Shown here one piece after another: positions 25,866 to 34,056 of a stretch of DNA of 64,000 nt. The stretch lies in the NCBI GenBank assembly GCA_963774765.1, contig CAVZGP010000009.1:496001-560000 (forward strand). Direction: 5' to 3'. A model generated the notes under the pieces. That model did no database searches, was not told where the DNA came from, and saw only the letters and a list, made by a program, of their open reading frames with translations. Position numbers and translations under genes: made by a program. Origin of the DNA: Sva-07 sp963774765 (GTDB lineage Bacteria > Actinomycetota > Acidimicrobiia > Acidimicrobiales > Ilumatobacteraceae). Position 1 is the stretch's first letter. Each line of letters starts with the position of its first letter.

Positions 25866-26849
25866 TTAGGCGCGTTGGGACGTGTGCACGAAGAACCTCG
25901 GGTCTTCGCTCGTTTCATCGGTGTGACCATTTCGCTGCGCACCGCCGAGCGGTTCGAGTGCAGCCTGGACGAACTGCACCGTCGAAACCCACAGTGCGGT
26001 CGCACCGGCGACGTGTGCGGCGACCAGCGTGGCAGGGATGTCGTTGAAGTACTGGACGTAGCCGACACCGCCTTGGATCACGGCGAGGAACATCCACGCC
26101 GAGATGTGACGCGACAGTCGGTCGAACAGCGCCCGGTCGCGTCGCAGCACCACGACGGTCGCCAGGAACACGACGACGGCCACCCAGACGGTGACGCTGT
26201 GGATCTCGGCAACGGTGGAGATGTCGTATCCGTATCGCCTGGCGGTCTCGTCACCGGCGTGCGGACCGGCGCCCGTGACCACGGTTCCCGTTGCCAACGC
26301 AGCGGCCACAAGGGCGCCAAGAGCCACCATGAGCCCGGTGACGAGCGGCGTCACGCCGATCGAGGAACGGGGAACGAGATGTTCGGGCCGAGCCCGGTGG
26401 ATCGCGACGAGACCGAATCCGATCGACAGCATCGCCAGCAGGAAGTGCGACTGCACGAGGAACGGGTGCAGGTCGCCACGCACAGCAATCCCGCCGACGA
26501 CACCGTTGCCGAGGATCGTCACGAGCACGGCGAGCGACGGCACCTCGAGGCCGCGTCGAGCCGGTCGGACCCGGAACGCTCCAATCGCCATCAGCAGGGT
26601 CGGTATGCCGACGAGTCCGCTGACGAGCCGATTGATCTGTTCGATCGCCGTGTGACCACTCGACACATCGATGAACCGTTCGTTGTTGCAGTTCGGCCAG
26701 TCGTCGCAGCCGAGGCCGCTGCCGGTCAACCTCACGATTGCGCCGGCGATGGTCAGGAAACACACGCCTGCCACGGTGATGATGGCGATCTGACGGAATC
26801 GGCGTAGCGACATCGTGAATCTCGGGCGGGAGGAGCCCTCGTGTGCCAT
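25866..26849 (-). CDS. ctaA: Haem A synthase (CtaA/Cox15)
   Basis: 327 aa, eight membrane segments in two four-helix halves. Oxidises haem O to haem A for aa3-type cytochrome oxidase, implying aerobic respiration. Conserved histidines appear in HTAIEQINRLVSG, LVQSHFLLAM, VAEIHSVTVWV and LVAAHVAGATAL. A GCDDWPNC cysteine pair after the first helix matches the loop pair of actinobacterial CtaA. ATG 26849 has TATCCT 9 nt upstream. livH follows after 12 bp. Confidence 0.93.
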   Translation of the reverse strand: MAHEGSSRPRFTMSLRRFRQIAIITVAGVCFLTIAGAIVRLTGSGLGCDDWPNCNNERFIDVSSGHTAIEQINRLVSGLVGIPTLLMAIGAFRVRPARRGLEVPSLAVLVTILGNGVVGGIAVRGDLHPFLVQSHFLLAMLSIGFGLVAIHRARPEHLVPRSSIGVTPLVTGLMVALGALVAAALATGTVVTGAGPHAGDETARRYGYDISTVAEIHSVTVWVAVVVFLATVVVLRRDRALFDRLSRHISAWMFLAVIQGGVGYVQYFNDIPATLVAAHVAGATALWVSTVQFVQAALEPLGGAQRNGHTDETSEDPRFFVHTSQRA

Positions 26850-26881
26850 ACGTCTCCGAGGATATGGCTAGCGTCGGCCAG
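26850..26881. promoter_or_regulatory. 32-bp divergent promoter, ctaA / hypothetical
   Basis: TATCCT on the minus strand (complement of 26859-26864) is 9 nt before ATG 26849; TAGCGT on the plus strand (26869-26874) is 7 nt before GTG 26882. The two -10 boxes are 4 bp apart on opposite strands, so polymerases cannot occupy both at once. Confidence 0.55.
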
Positions 26882-28018
26882 GTGCTGAGTTCGTTCGACG
26901 ACTTTCCGATCCACCAGACATCGCGTCCGATCGCCCAGACCGCGACGAGCGACATCAACCACTACGACCGATACTTCTTCAACGGCTACACGAAGGACAC
27001 CCGCCTGTTCTTCGCCACGGCGATGGGGTTGTACCCCAACCGCCACGTCGTCGATGCATCGTTCAGCGTGGTCGCCGACGGCGGCACTCCGGCCGCCCGC
27101 CAGGTCAGCGTGTATGCCTCGGGCCGCGCTCCGGCCGATCGAGCCGACGCGAACGAGGTCGGTCCGATCAAGGTCGAGGTGCTCGAGCCGCTCAATGCGC
27201 TGCGGGTGATCGTCGATGCACCCGAACACGGCCTGCGTGCCGACCTGACGTTCGTGCGCCGGTCGGCCCCGATCGAGGAGCCGCACTTCTTCCAGCAGGT
27301 CGGGCTACGCGTCACGTTCGACTACACCCGATTGACCCAGTTCGGGGGATGGGAGGGTTGGATCGAGATCGACGGTGTCCTCCACGACCTCGCGCCAGGC
27401 GAGACCCTCGGCAGCCGCGATCGCTCGTGGGGCGTGCGCAGCGTTGGCGAGCGCGTCCCGACCGGTGCCCCGGTCGCCGATCCTCAGTTCTTCTGGCTCT
27501 GGGCGCCGATCAACTTCGACACGTTCTCGACGCACATGGACGTGACCGAACTCTTCGACGGCAAGCGCTGGCACGAGACCGGTTTCATCGCCCCGATCGC
27601 CGGCCCGCACGGCGCGGCGCCTGCCGAGGCGATGCGGTCGATCGATTACGACATCGCCTGGCGGCCGGGGACCCGCACCGCGGCCTGGTTCGAGGTGACG
27701 ATGACGCCGTGGGCCGGTGAGCCGACCACGATCCGCCTCGAACCGCTGTTCGAGTTCCAGATGGCGGGACTCGGGTACTTGCACAACGAGTGGGGCCATG
27801 GCGTGTGGAAGGGCGAGTTGGAGGTCGGTGGCGAGCGTTGGGATCTTCCTGTCGACGATCCGACCGCGCCGGATCGCCTGCACGTCCAAGCGATCGTCCG
27901 CGCGACCACCACCGGCGGCCTCGGCGAGCACGAGGGCATCGGGATCCTCGAACAGCTCGCCATCGGCCGCCACGACCCCACCGGGCTCACGGGCATCTTC
28001 GACGGCTGGCAGCCATAA
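26882..28018 (+). CDS. Hypothetical protein, lipocalin-like (CrtC/DUF7064-like) fold suspected
   Basis: 378 aa, no signal peptide. Rich in beta-strand, with aromatic and basic motifs reminiscent of hydroxyneurosporene-synthase-like lipocalin proteins: FNGYTKDTRLFFATAMGLYP, a middle GSRDRSWGVRSVG and FFWLWAPINFD. GSRDRSWG is the feature that suggests the family. Reaction unknown; related proteins are proposed to handle lipophilic substrates. GTG 26882 is preferred over ATGs at 26843 and 26864 because TAGCGT lies 7 nt upstream, and 26843 would overlap the ctaA start. Converges with the SDR gene across three palindromic repeats. Confidence 0.7.
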   Translation: MLSSFDDFPIHQTSRPIAQTATSDINHYDRYFFNGYTKDTRLFFATAMGLYPNRHVVDASFSVVADGGTPAARQVSVYASGRAPADRADANEVGPIKVEVLEPLNALRVIVDAPEHGLRADLTFVRRSAPIEEPHFFQQVGLRVTFDYTRLTQFGGWEGWIEIDGVLHDLAPGETLGSRDRSWGVRSVGERVPTGAPVADPQFFWLWAPINFDTFSTHMDVTELFDGKRWHETGFIAPIAGPHGAAPAEAMRSIDYDIAWRPGTRTAAWFEVTMTPWAGEPTTIRLEPLFEFQMAGLGYLHNEWGHGVWKGELEVGGERWDLPVDDPTAPDRLHVQAIVRATTTGGLGEHEGIGILEQLAIGRHDPTGLTGIFDGWQP

Positions 28019-28036
28019 CCCCGTCCCACACCTCAC

Positions 28037-28199
28037 CGATGAGCCAAACCGCCGTATCCGGTCACCTCGCTCATCGCAACACCGGTCCCACACCTCACCG
28101 ATGAGCCAAACCGCCGTATCCGGTCACCTCGCTCATCGCAACACCGTCCCACACCTCACCGATGAGCCAAACCGCCGTATCCGGTCACCTCGCTCATCG
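28037..28199. repeat. Three copies of the palindromic repeat, 62/61-bp period
   Basis: Cores 28037-28076, 28099-28138 and 28160-28199 are identical. Spacers start CAAC as elsewhere; the first is 22 bp (one extra G), the second 21. The orientation is opposite to that at 3.3 and 18.5 kb (centre CCGCCGTATCCGG on the plus strand). Arms CGATGAGCCAA and CTCGCTCATCG have two mismatches. They lie between convergent genes ending at 28018 and 28273. Confidence 0.92.
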
Positions 28200-28272
28200 C
28201 AACACGGGTAGACCCAGGGGTGACGGCGACCTCAGTCCTCGCGAGGAGTCATGCCGCGAGGCCTCACCGGAA

Positions 28273-29073
28273 CTACGTGTGGCGGATGGTCATGCCGCCG
28301 TCGACGGCGATGGTGGCGCCGTTGACGAAGCTCGATGACGGCAGGCACAGGTTGAGCGTCACGTGCGCGACCTCTTCGGGGAGGCCATATCGGCGCAGCG
28401 GGACCCGACGCCGGGCGTAGGTCGCCTTTGCCTCGTCGGGGATCGCTGCGGTCATGCCGGTGTCGATCGGACCAGGGCAGATGCAGTTGACGGTGACGCC
28501 GTGGCGGCCGAGTTCGACGGCGAGGCTGCGGGTCAGGCCGGTCACGCCGGCCTTCGACGCCGCATAGGCGGCGAGTCCACCGGTAGCGACGATCGATTCG
28601 GTCGATGCGATGTTGACGACTCGGCCGGAGCCGGAGGCGATCAGGTGCGGCAGTGCGAGCCGGATCAGCCTGGCATGCGAGGTGAGATTGATGTCGAGTG
28701 TGCGACCCCAGTTGTCCTCGAACTCGGCCTCGTCGCCGAATGCCGAGCTCACCAGCGACACGCCGGCGTTGTTCACCACGATGTCGAGTCGCCCTCCCCA
28801 TGCCACCGCCTCGTCGACGAGCGAGCGCAACTGCGCATGATCAGCGACGTCGCATTCGACTCCCAACGCCCGACCGTCTCCGTGGACCGCACGAATCTCG
28901 TCGACCACAGCGGCGACGCGGTCCGCGCCGATGTCGGCGACGACCACTCGAGCTCCTTCGTCGGCGAAGAGATGGGCCGTCACACGACCCATCCCGCTCG
29001 CCGCGCCGGTGACGATCGCCACCGCTTCGTCGATCGACCGCGACAGCGACGTCAGCCGGGCCGAGTCCATCAT
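28273..29073 (-). CDS. Short-chain dehydrogenase/reductase
   Basis: 266 aa, classical SDR. NAD(P) site TGAASGMGRVTAHLF, ADIGADRV after beta-2 (Asp suggests NAD), NNAG, catalytic Ser in VVNIASTES and YAASK (Tyr/Lys). Oxidises or reduces an alcohol/ketone; substrate unknown. ATG 29073 (MMDSARL) lies 17 bp after the stop of the upstream oxidase-like gene; the longer frame upstream only overlaps that gene. Confidence 0.9.
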   Translation of the reverse strand: MMDSARLTSLSRSIDEAVAIVTGAASGMGRVTAHLFADEGARVVVADIGADRVAAVVDEIRAVHGDGRALGVECDVADHAQLRSLVDEAVAWGGRLDIVVNNAGVSLVSSAFGDEAEFEDNWGRTLDINLTSHARLIRLALPHLIASGSGRVVNIASTESIVATGGLAAYAASKAGVTGLTRSLAVELGRHGVTVNCICPGPIDTGMTAAIPDEAKATYARRRVPLRRYGLPEEVAHVTLNLCLPSSSFVNGATIAVDGGMTIRHT

Positions 29074-29090
29074 GTCTGCCGCCGAACCGC

Positions 29091-29540
29091 TCAGGCCGAC
29101 CAGCGCTGCGCGCCGCCCATGCCGTACTGCTTCAACACGAGCGCCCGTTCGGGGGTGATCGCCACGAACCCGGTTCCCGGCGAATTGTCGGGGCCGCCGG
29201 GAGCGAACGCGCCGAGGTCGTAGTCGAACACGCCGTTCCACAGGCGGCGTTTGGTGTCGAGGTCATCGAACACCTCGGCGACACCCCACACCTCGACGCC
29301 GTCGCCCTTCTCGGTGACCTGCCAGTGCATCGCCACATTCGGGTTCGTGGAGATGTTGCGGGCCTTGACCGAGTCGGTGCCACCCATGATCCAGCACACG
29401 TCGCCGTCCCAGCACGGATGCACGGGCACCACATCGGGTCGGCCGTCGGCGCCCACGGTCGCCAGATGTGCCCATGGGCTCAAGCCCGCGGCGAACGCCT
29501 TCACATCGTCGAGGTCGATGCGGTCGGTGTCGTCACTCAT
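29091..29540 (-). CDS. Pyridoxamine 5'-phosphate oxidase-like flavin/F420-type protein
   Basis: 149 aa. Split-barrel fold: WAHLATVGADGRPDVVPVHP at the N-terminus, KARNISTNPNVAMHWQV in the middle, and a C-terminal VAITPERALVLKQYG. In actinobacteria such proteins often bind F420 or FMN; which one cannot be settled here. ATG 29540 has TACGGT 6 nt upstream. Confidence 0.85.
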   Translation of the reverse strand: MSDDTDRIDLDDVKAFAAGLSPWAHLATVGADGRPDVVPVHPCWDGDVCWIMGGTDSVKARNISTNPNVAMHWQVTEKGDGVEVWGVAEVFDDLDTKRRLWNGVFDYDLGAFAPGGPDNSPGTGFVAITPERALVLKQYGMGGAQRWSA

Positions 29541-29553
29541 GGACGAACCGTAC

Positions 29554-30645
29554 TCAGCGGCGGACTTCGTAGAACGAGTTGACGGAGTGCTCGACGTCGA
29601 GCGTCCGGAATTGCAGAAGCCCTGCCGCCGCGGCCATCTCGCGCGCCTTCGACGCGGGCAGCCCGAGCGTTCCGAGCCCCGCCCCGCCGGGCTCCGACAG
29701 CGCCGACGACATGCACGACAGCACGCTGATGCCGTACATCAGCGACGCCATCGGGTTCTTCTCGACGTTCTCGGCGAATGTCTCACGGCCCTTGATGTCG
29801 ACGAGCAGCCACGTTCCGTCCGGAGCCAATCCGTCGGCGATCGCACAGATCATCTCCTGCGGATGGGTCATGTCGTGGATGCAGTCGAATGTGGTGATCA
29901 AGTCGATGGAGTGGTCATCGGGCAGTGGCTGATCTCGGGGATCGACGAACCGGACGTTGTCGGCGCCTTCCTCGCGGCGACGGTGTTCGGCTCGTTCGAG
30001 CGCGTACTTCGAGATGTCGTAGCCGACGAAACGGCTGTTGGGGAACGCGTCGGCCATCAGCAACACCGCTCCCCCGGCACCGCAGCCGATGTCGGCGACG
30101 GTGATGCCCGACTCGAGCCGTTCGACGAGGCCGTCGAGCGCCGGCAGGACCGTCGGGATGAGGTGGTGGCGATTCCACGGCTCGAAGCTCCGTTCGATCC
30201 CGACGGCACCCTCGGGACCATGGCTGTCGTAATCGTGGCCGATTCCGGTCTGAAAGCTCTCGGGCATGGCATCGAGTGCAGCCATCGTCTGGGGGAACCT
30301 GTGGAACATCCCCATCCCGAACGACGGGTGGTCCGGCGAGGCCAGCACCGCGGTCGCCTCGGGCGTGAGCCAGAAGCATTCGGTGCCAGGAGCCCCCTCG
30401 GTGTCGACGGCGATCAACTTGGCGGCGGCCTGGTTGTAGGCCCATTCGCGTACCCAACGTTCGTCGAGGCCCGCGCGCTCAGCCAGCTCCGTGGTGGTGA
30501 TCGGCTCGTCCGCCGCAGCCAGTGCGCTGTAGAGCCCGAGCTTGTCTCCGAGGTGGATCATTCCAGCGGTCACCGCACCGTTGAGCTGGGTGAACACCGA
30601 GTACGAGTAGAACTTGAGTCGATCGGGATCGGGTGCGTCGGCCAT
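29554..30645 (-). CDS. Class I SAM-dependent methyltransferase
   Basis: 363 aa. An N-terminal winged-helix segment (LGDKLGLYSALAAADEPITT, ELAERAGLDERWVREWAYN) precedes the Rossmann domain with SAM motif VADIGCGAGGAVLLM, FVGYDISKYALERA and TFDCIHDMTHPQ. The layout resembles the rossmann-type methyltransferases with an N-terminal dimerisation helix domain. Target unknown. ATG 30645 has TACCGT 7 nt upstream. Confidence 0.88.
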   Translation of the reverse strand: MADAPDPDRLKFYSYSVFTQLNGAVTAGMIHLGDKLGLYSALAAADEPITTTELAERAGLDERWVREWAYNQAAAKLIAVDTEGAPGTECFWLTPEATAVLASPDHPSFGMGMFHRFPQTMAALDAMPESFQTGIGHDYDSHGPEGAVGIERSFEPWNRHHLIPTVLPALDGLVERLESGITVADIGCGAGGAVLLMADAFPNSRFVGYDISKYALERAEHRRREEGADNVRFVDPRDQPLPDDHSIDLITTFDCIHDMTHPQEMICAIADGLAPDGTWLLVDIKGRETFAENVEKNPMASLMYGISVLSCMSSALSEPGGAGLGTLGLPASKAREMAAAAGLLQFRTLDVEHSVNSFYEVRR

Positions 30646-30705
30646 CGCGACGACGGTAGATCGTTGCCCGGCTTCGATCCGCAGCGAGCACGCCCCACCT
30701 CGCCT

Positions 30706-30736
30706 CCTGCCCGTCCGGACCCCACCCGCGGGCAGG
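30706..30736 (-). terminator. Possible hairpin terminator after the phosphatase gene
   Basis: CCTGCCCG (30706-30713) and CGGGCAGG (30729-30736) form an 8-bp perfect stem with a 15-nt loop, 14 bp past the stop of the minus-strand phosphatase gene. No T-run follows, so it may end transcription only with Rho or act as an mRNA end. Confidence 0.4.
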
Positions 30737-30749
30737 ATGCCCTCCCGTG

Positions 30750-31427
30750 TCAACGGGTGCGTTCGTCTCGGTCGAGATGCTCCAGATCGCTGAGCTTGGT
30801 GAGTGAGAAGGTGTAGCCGTCGTCGAGCCGCAGCGCCTCGACCCGGCTGACCGAGGTGTGTCCCAGCACGAAGCGGTCCCACTCCCACGGAGTGGCTTGC
30901 AGGCCGAGCAGATGACCGATCGTGACCGAATTCGTACCGGCGTGTGCCACGAGTGCGATGCGAGCGCCAGGCTCCGCGATCTGCCACACCGGGAGCTCGG
31001 TTTCGGATCGCACGACACCGCGGTCGGCGAGGAACGCCGACGCTCCCACTCGAATCCGCCCGACGAAGTCGCGGATCGACTCGCCGCCGTCGAGTCCGTT
31101 CCAGCGCTCCTCGGCCGGACGCCCTTTCAGTTCGGCGTAGGCTTCTGCCGCCTTCTCCGCCGGGCTGCCGTGCCACATCGGGTCACGGATCTCCTCGAGC
31201 CACGGATCGATCATCTCGTCGACACCGAGCGCGTCGAGCAGCGGCAGCGCCGTCTGGCGGGCGCGCACCAGAGGCGACACCAACACCTCGTCGAATTGTT
31301 CGTCTCGCAGCCAGCCAGCGAGTCGCTGCGCCTGTCGATGGCCACGCTCTGTGAGCGGGGGATCGACCACCGCCAGGCCGTCTCGCACCCACTCGGGTTC
31401 GCCGTGACGAATCAACACGATCTCCAT
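30750..31427 (-). CDS. Histidine phosphatase family protein
   Basis: 225 aa, second member of this family in the window. RHG motif at residues 7-9 (VLIRHGEPEWV), VSPLVRARQTALPL, a catalytic acid region and the second His in ALVAHAGTNSVTIGHLL. Likely a phosphatase acting on a small metabolite. ATG 31427 has TACAGT 8 nt upstream; a longer open frame upstream overlaps the divergent DUF2510 gene and is not used. Confidence 0.9.
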   Translation of the reverse strand: MEIVLIRHGEPEWVRDGLAVVDPPLTERGHRQAQRLAGWLRDEQFDEVLVSPLVRARQTALPLLDALGVDEMIDPWLEEIRDPMWHGSPAEKAAEAYAELKGRPAEERWNGLDGGESIRDFVGRIRVGASAFLADRGVVRSETELPVWQIAEPGARIALVAHAGTNSVTIGHLLGLQATPWEWDRFVLGHTSVSRVEALRLDDGYTFSLTKLSDLEHLDRDERTR

Positions 31428-31472
31428 GGGCGACGACTGTACGGGCAGTCGACACCGGTAGCTTGCGCAGCA
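31428..31472. promoter_or_regulatory. Divergent leaderless-type promoters
   Basis: TACAGT on the minus strand (complement of 31436-31441) is 8 nt before ATG 31427; TAGCTT on the plus strand (31459-31464) is 8 nt before GTG 31473. Neither gene has a ribosome-binding site in the 45-bp gap. Confidence 0.55.
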
Positions 31473-32222
31473 GTGGCGAACGATGGCGGAGCACGACCCG
31501 GCTGGTACGCCGACCCGCTCCGGCGCTTCGAACTGCGGTACTACAACGGCACGAACTGGACGGCGGACGTGTCGAACCGTGGCCAGCGCTTCGTCGACCC
31601 CCTCGGCACCGAGGTCGATTCGCGTCTCCAGGAGCCGGCACCCGCGATCGTGACAGCCAGCTCGTCGAGTGGATTGGCCACCGCGTCGATGGTGCTCGGG
31701 ATCATCGCCGTTGCGATTGCCTGGATACCGTTCATCGTCGCGTTCGGAGCGATCGCCGCGCTCCTCGCAATCGTCTTCGGCGCTGTTGCGCTCCGACGGT
31801 GCGGGACCTCTGGCGTGGGACGCAGCCGCGCCGTCGTCGGACTCGTCACCGGAGCCGTTGGGCTGCTGATCGCTGCCCTTGGCGCCGTCCTGACGTTGGT
31901 CGTGCTCGACGTCTACGACACCTACATCGACCCGCCTCCCCACGAGACGACGATCACGTCGTGCGAGATCGAGGGCTCCCGGGCGGTCGCGTCGGGTGAA
32001 CTCACCAATCTCAGCACCGACGCATCCGACTTCACGGTGCTGATCGGCTTCGTGCGTCCCGGCACCGACAACCCGCATCGCACGAGCCGCGTGGTCCTCG
32101 ACGCCGTCGAGCCGGACACCCCCGCGGAGTTCGACGCCGAGCGTCAGGTCGATCTGGACGACGTCGAGTGCATCGTGATCGAGGTCACCGGTCCACTGCC
32201 GTTCGGACTCGAGCTCGACTGA
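31473..32222 (+). CDS. DUF2510 domain membrane protein
   Basis: 249 aa. N-terminal DUF2510 module (PGWYADPLRRFELRYYNGTN then WTADVS), two to three hydrophobic segments (MVLGIIAVAIAWIPFIVAFG; VVGLVTGAVGLLIAAL) as in DUF4190-type proteins, then an extracytoplasmic domain of about 100 residues with two cysteines that could form a disulfide (ITSCEIEG and DDVECIVIEV). Function unknown; such proteins are typical of actinobacterial envelopes. GTG 31473 is set by TAGCTT 8 nt upstream. Confidence 0.82.
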   Translation: MANDGGARPGWYADPLRRFELRYYNGTNWTADVSNRGQRFVDPLGTEVDSRLQEPAPAIVTASSSSGLATASMVLGIIAVAIAWIPFIVAFGAIAALLAIVFGAVALRRCGTSGVGRSRAVVGLVTGAVGLLIAALGAVLTLVVLDVYDTYIDPPPHETTITSCEIEGSRAVASGELTNLSTDASDFTVLIGFVRPGTDNPHRTSRVVLDAVEPDTPAEFDAERQVDLDDVECIVIEVTGPLPFGLELD

Positions 32223-32235
32223 CGCCACACGACGT

Positions 32236-34056
32236 TCAGACGGTGGTCGCCGACACCCAGGCGTCATAGAGGGTCCGGTACGGCCCGTCCTGGGCGAGCA
32301 GATCGTCGTGATGGCCGTCCTGAACGAGCCGTCCGTGATCCAACACCAGCACCCGGTCGGCACGGGCGGCCGTCGACAGCCGGTGGGCGATGGCGATCGT
32401 CGTCCTCGATGCGGCCAGGCGTTCGAGCGCCCGAGCGATGCGTACCTCGGTGAGCGCATCGACGGAGGATGTCGCCTCGTCGAGGATCAAGATGTCGGGA
32501 TCGGCGAGGCCGGCACGCAGCAGCGCCACCAGCTGTCGTTCGCCCGCGGAAAGCTGATCACCGCGTTCACCGACGCCGGTGGCGAGCCCGTTCGACAGCG
32601 AGTCGACCCAGTCGCGCACGCCCAGGTCGTCGACGACCCGCTCGACGTCGCGCACGTTGGCGCGCTCGTCGGCGAATGCGACGTTGGCGGCAACGGTGTC
32701 GTCGAACAGGAACGGCTCCTGCGACACGACGATCAGACGCGAACGCAACTCGGCTCGGTCGACCTTGCGCAAGGGAACGCCACCGAGGTCGATCTCACCG
32801 ATCGTCGGGTCGGCGAAACGGGCGATCAACCGTCCCAACGTGGTCTTGCCAGAGCCGGTCGCTCCGACCATCGCGACCTGCTGACCTGGCGGGATCGTGA
32901 CGTCGATGTTCTTCAGCACGGCCTCGTCGGCTGTCTCGTCGCTGCGACTCCGGTACGCGAACGTCACTTCGCGGATGTCGATCTGGAGCTTCCCGGGCGG
33001 CAGCGGAATCGGATCATCGGGCTGCGGCGGCCCGACGGGCATGTCGAGCACCGACAGCACTCGGCGCAACCCGGCCACCGCCATCTGGGTGGTATCGAGC
33101 ACCTCGGTGAATTCGGCGATCGGTTCGAGGAAGCGATAGGTCAGGAAGATGAACCCGACGAGCGCACCGGCGGTCAGCCCGCTCTCGGGGCCACGCCACA
33201 CCCCGACGCCCACCACCGCCGAGATGGTGAACGCCGAGAACACCTCGCCTGACGGAAACAGGAACGCCCCGATCAGCGCTGCGCGGATCTGTGCAGCGGC
33301 GGTCGTCTCGACCGACTCCTCGACCTGTCCCGCGATCGCGTCGCCTGCGCCATAGGCGCGGATCGTCGGGCCTCCGGACACGAGTTCGGCGATCGAGCCG
33401 AGCGTCTGACCGTTGCTGTGTCGGGCGCGGTCGTAGGCGACCAGCAGTCGCGACTGCACCGCGCGCAGTACGAACAGCAGTGGGACAGCCACGGCGAAGG
33501 CGACGAGTGCCAGCACCCAGTCGTAGGCGAGCATCACGCCGGCGACGATCACCATCAGGGTGCCGTCGACCAGCCACGCGAGACCGCCCCACTGGAAGAA
33601 CCGCGCCAGCGTCTCGATGTCGCTGGTGACGCGGGCGACCAGGCCGCCGCGGCGTTCGTCGTTGTGGTCGGCGAGACTCAACTGGTGGATGTGGCCGATC
33701 AGCCGCACGCGCAGGTCGTGCAACGCCCGTTCGCTTCGCTCGCCGAGGCGGAGCGAGGCCTGGCGGAACGCCCAACCCGAGATGATCACCGCGAGTGCGC
33801 CGAGCAGCGCCATCTTCACGATGACGTCCATCTGCACCTCGCCGGCCTCGATCCCGTTGTCGATCGCCTGCTGGATCAGGATCGGCACCACGACACGCCC
33901 CGATGCGCCGACCGCAGCGAACAACCACGTGACGCCGAGCCCCTGGCGCAGGATGGGTGCCGTCTCGAGTCCGCGGCCGATCGTGCGGACCGCCGAGTCC
34001 TGGCTCGGCGGGGTCAGGGTGCCGACCCGTGCCGCCAACGTCGGATCGATGCTCAT
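32236..34056 (-). CDS. ABC exporter, ATPase/permease half-transporter with canonical ATP site
   Basis: 606 aa. Six-helix membrane domain (residues 50-330) and an ATPase domain with Walker A GATGSGKTT, signature LSAGERQLVALLRAG, Walker B ILILDEATSSVD (catalytic Glu present) and H-loop TIAIAHRLSTAARAD. Overlaps the upstream partner by 4 bp (ATGA), so a heterodimer is expected. Probably exports a lipid, peptide or drug; substrate unknown. Confidence 0.93.
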   Translation of the reverse strand: MSIDPTLAARVGTLTPPSQDSAVRTIGRGLETAPILRQGLGVTWLFAAVGASGRVVVPILIQQAIDNGIEAGEVQMDVIVKMALLGALAVIISGWAFRQASLRLGERSERALHDLRVRLIGHIHQLSLADHNDERRGGLVARVTSDIETLARFFQWGGLAWLVDGTLMVIVAGVMLAYDWVLALVAFAVAVPLLFVLRAVQSRLLVAYDRARHSNGQTLGSIAELVSGGPTIRAYGAGDAIAGQVEESVETTAAAQIRAALIGAFLFPSGEVFSAFTISAVVGVGVWRGPESGLTAGALVGFIFLTYRFLEPIAEFTEVLDTTQMAVAGLRRVLSVLDMPVGPPQPDDPIPLPPGKLQIDIREVTFAYRSRSDETADEAVLKNIDVTIPPGQQVAMVGATGSGKTTLGRLIARFADPTIGEIDLGGVPLRKVDRAELRSRLIVVSQEPFLFDDTVAANVAFADERANVRDVERVVDDLGVRDWVDSLSNGLATGVGERGDQLSAGERQLVALLRAGLADPDILILDEATSSVDALTEVRIARALERLAASRTTIAIAHRLSTAARADRVLVLDHGRLVQDGHHDDLLAQDGPYRTLYDAWVSATTV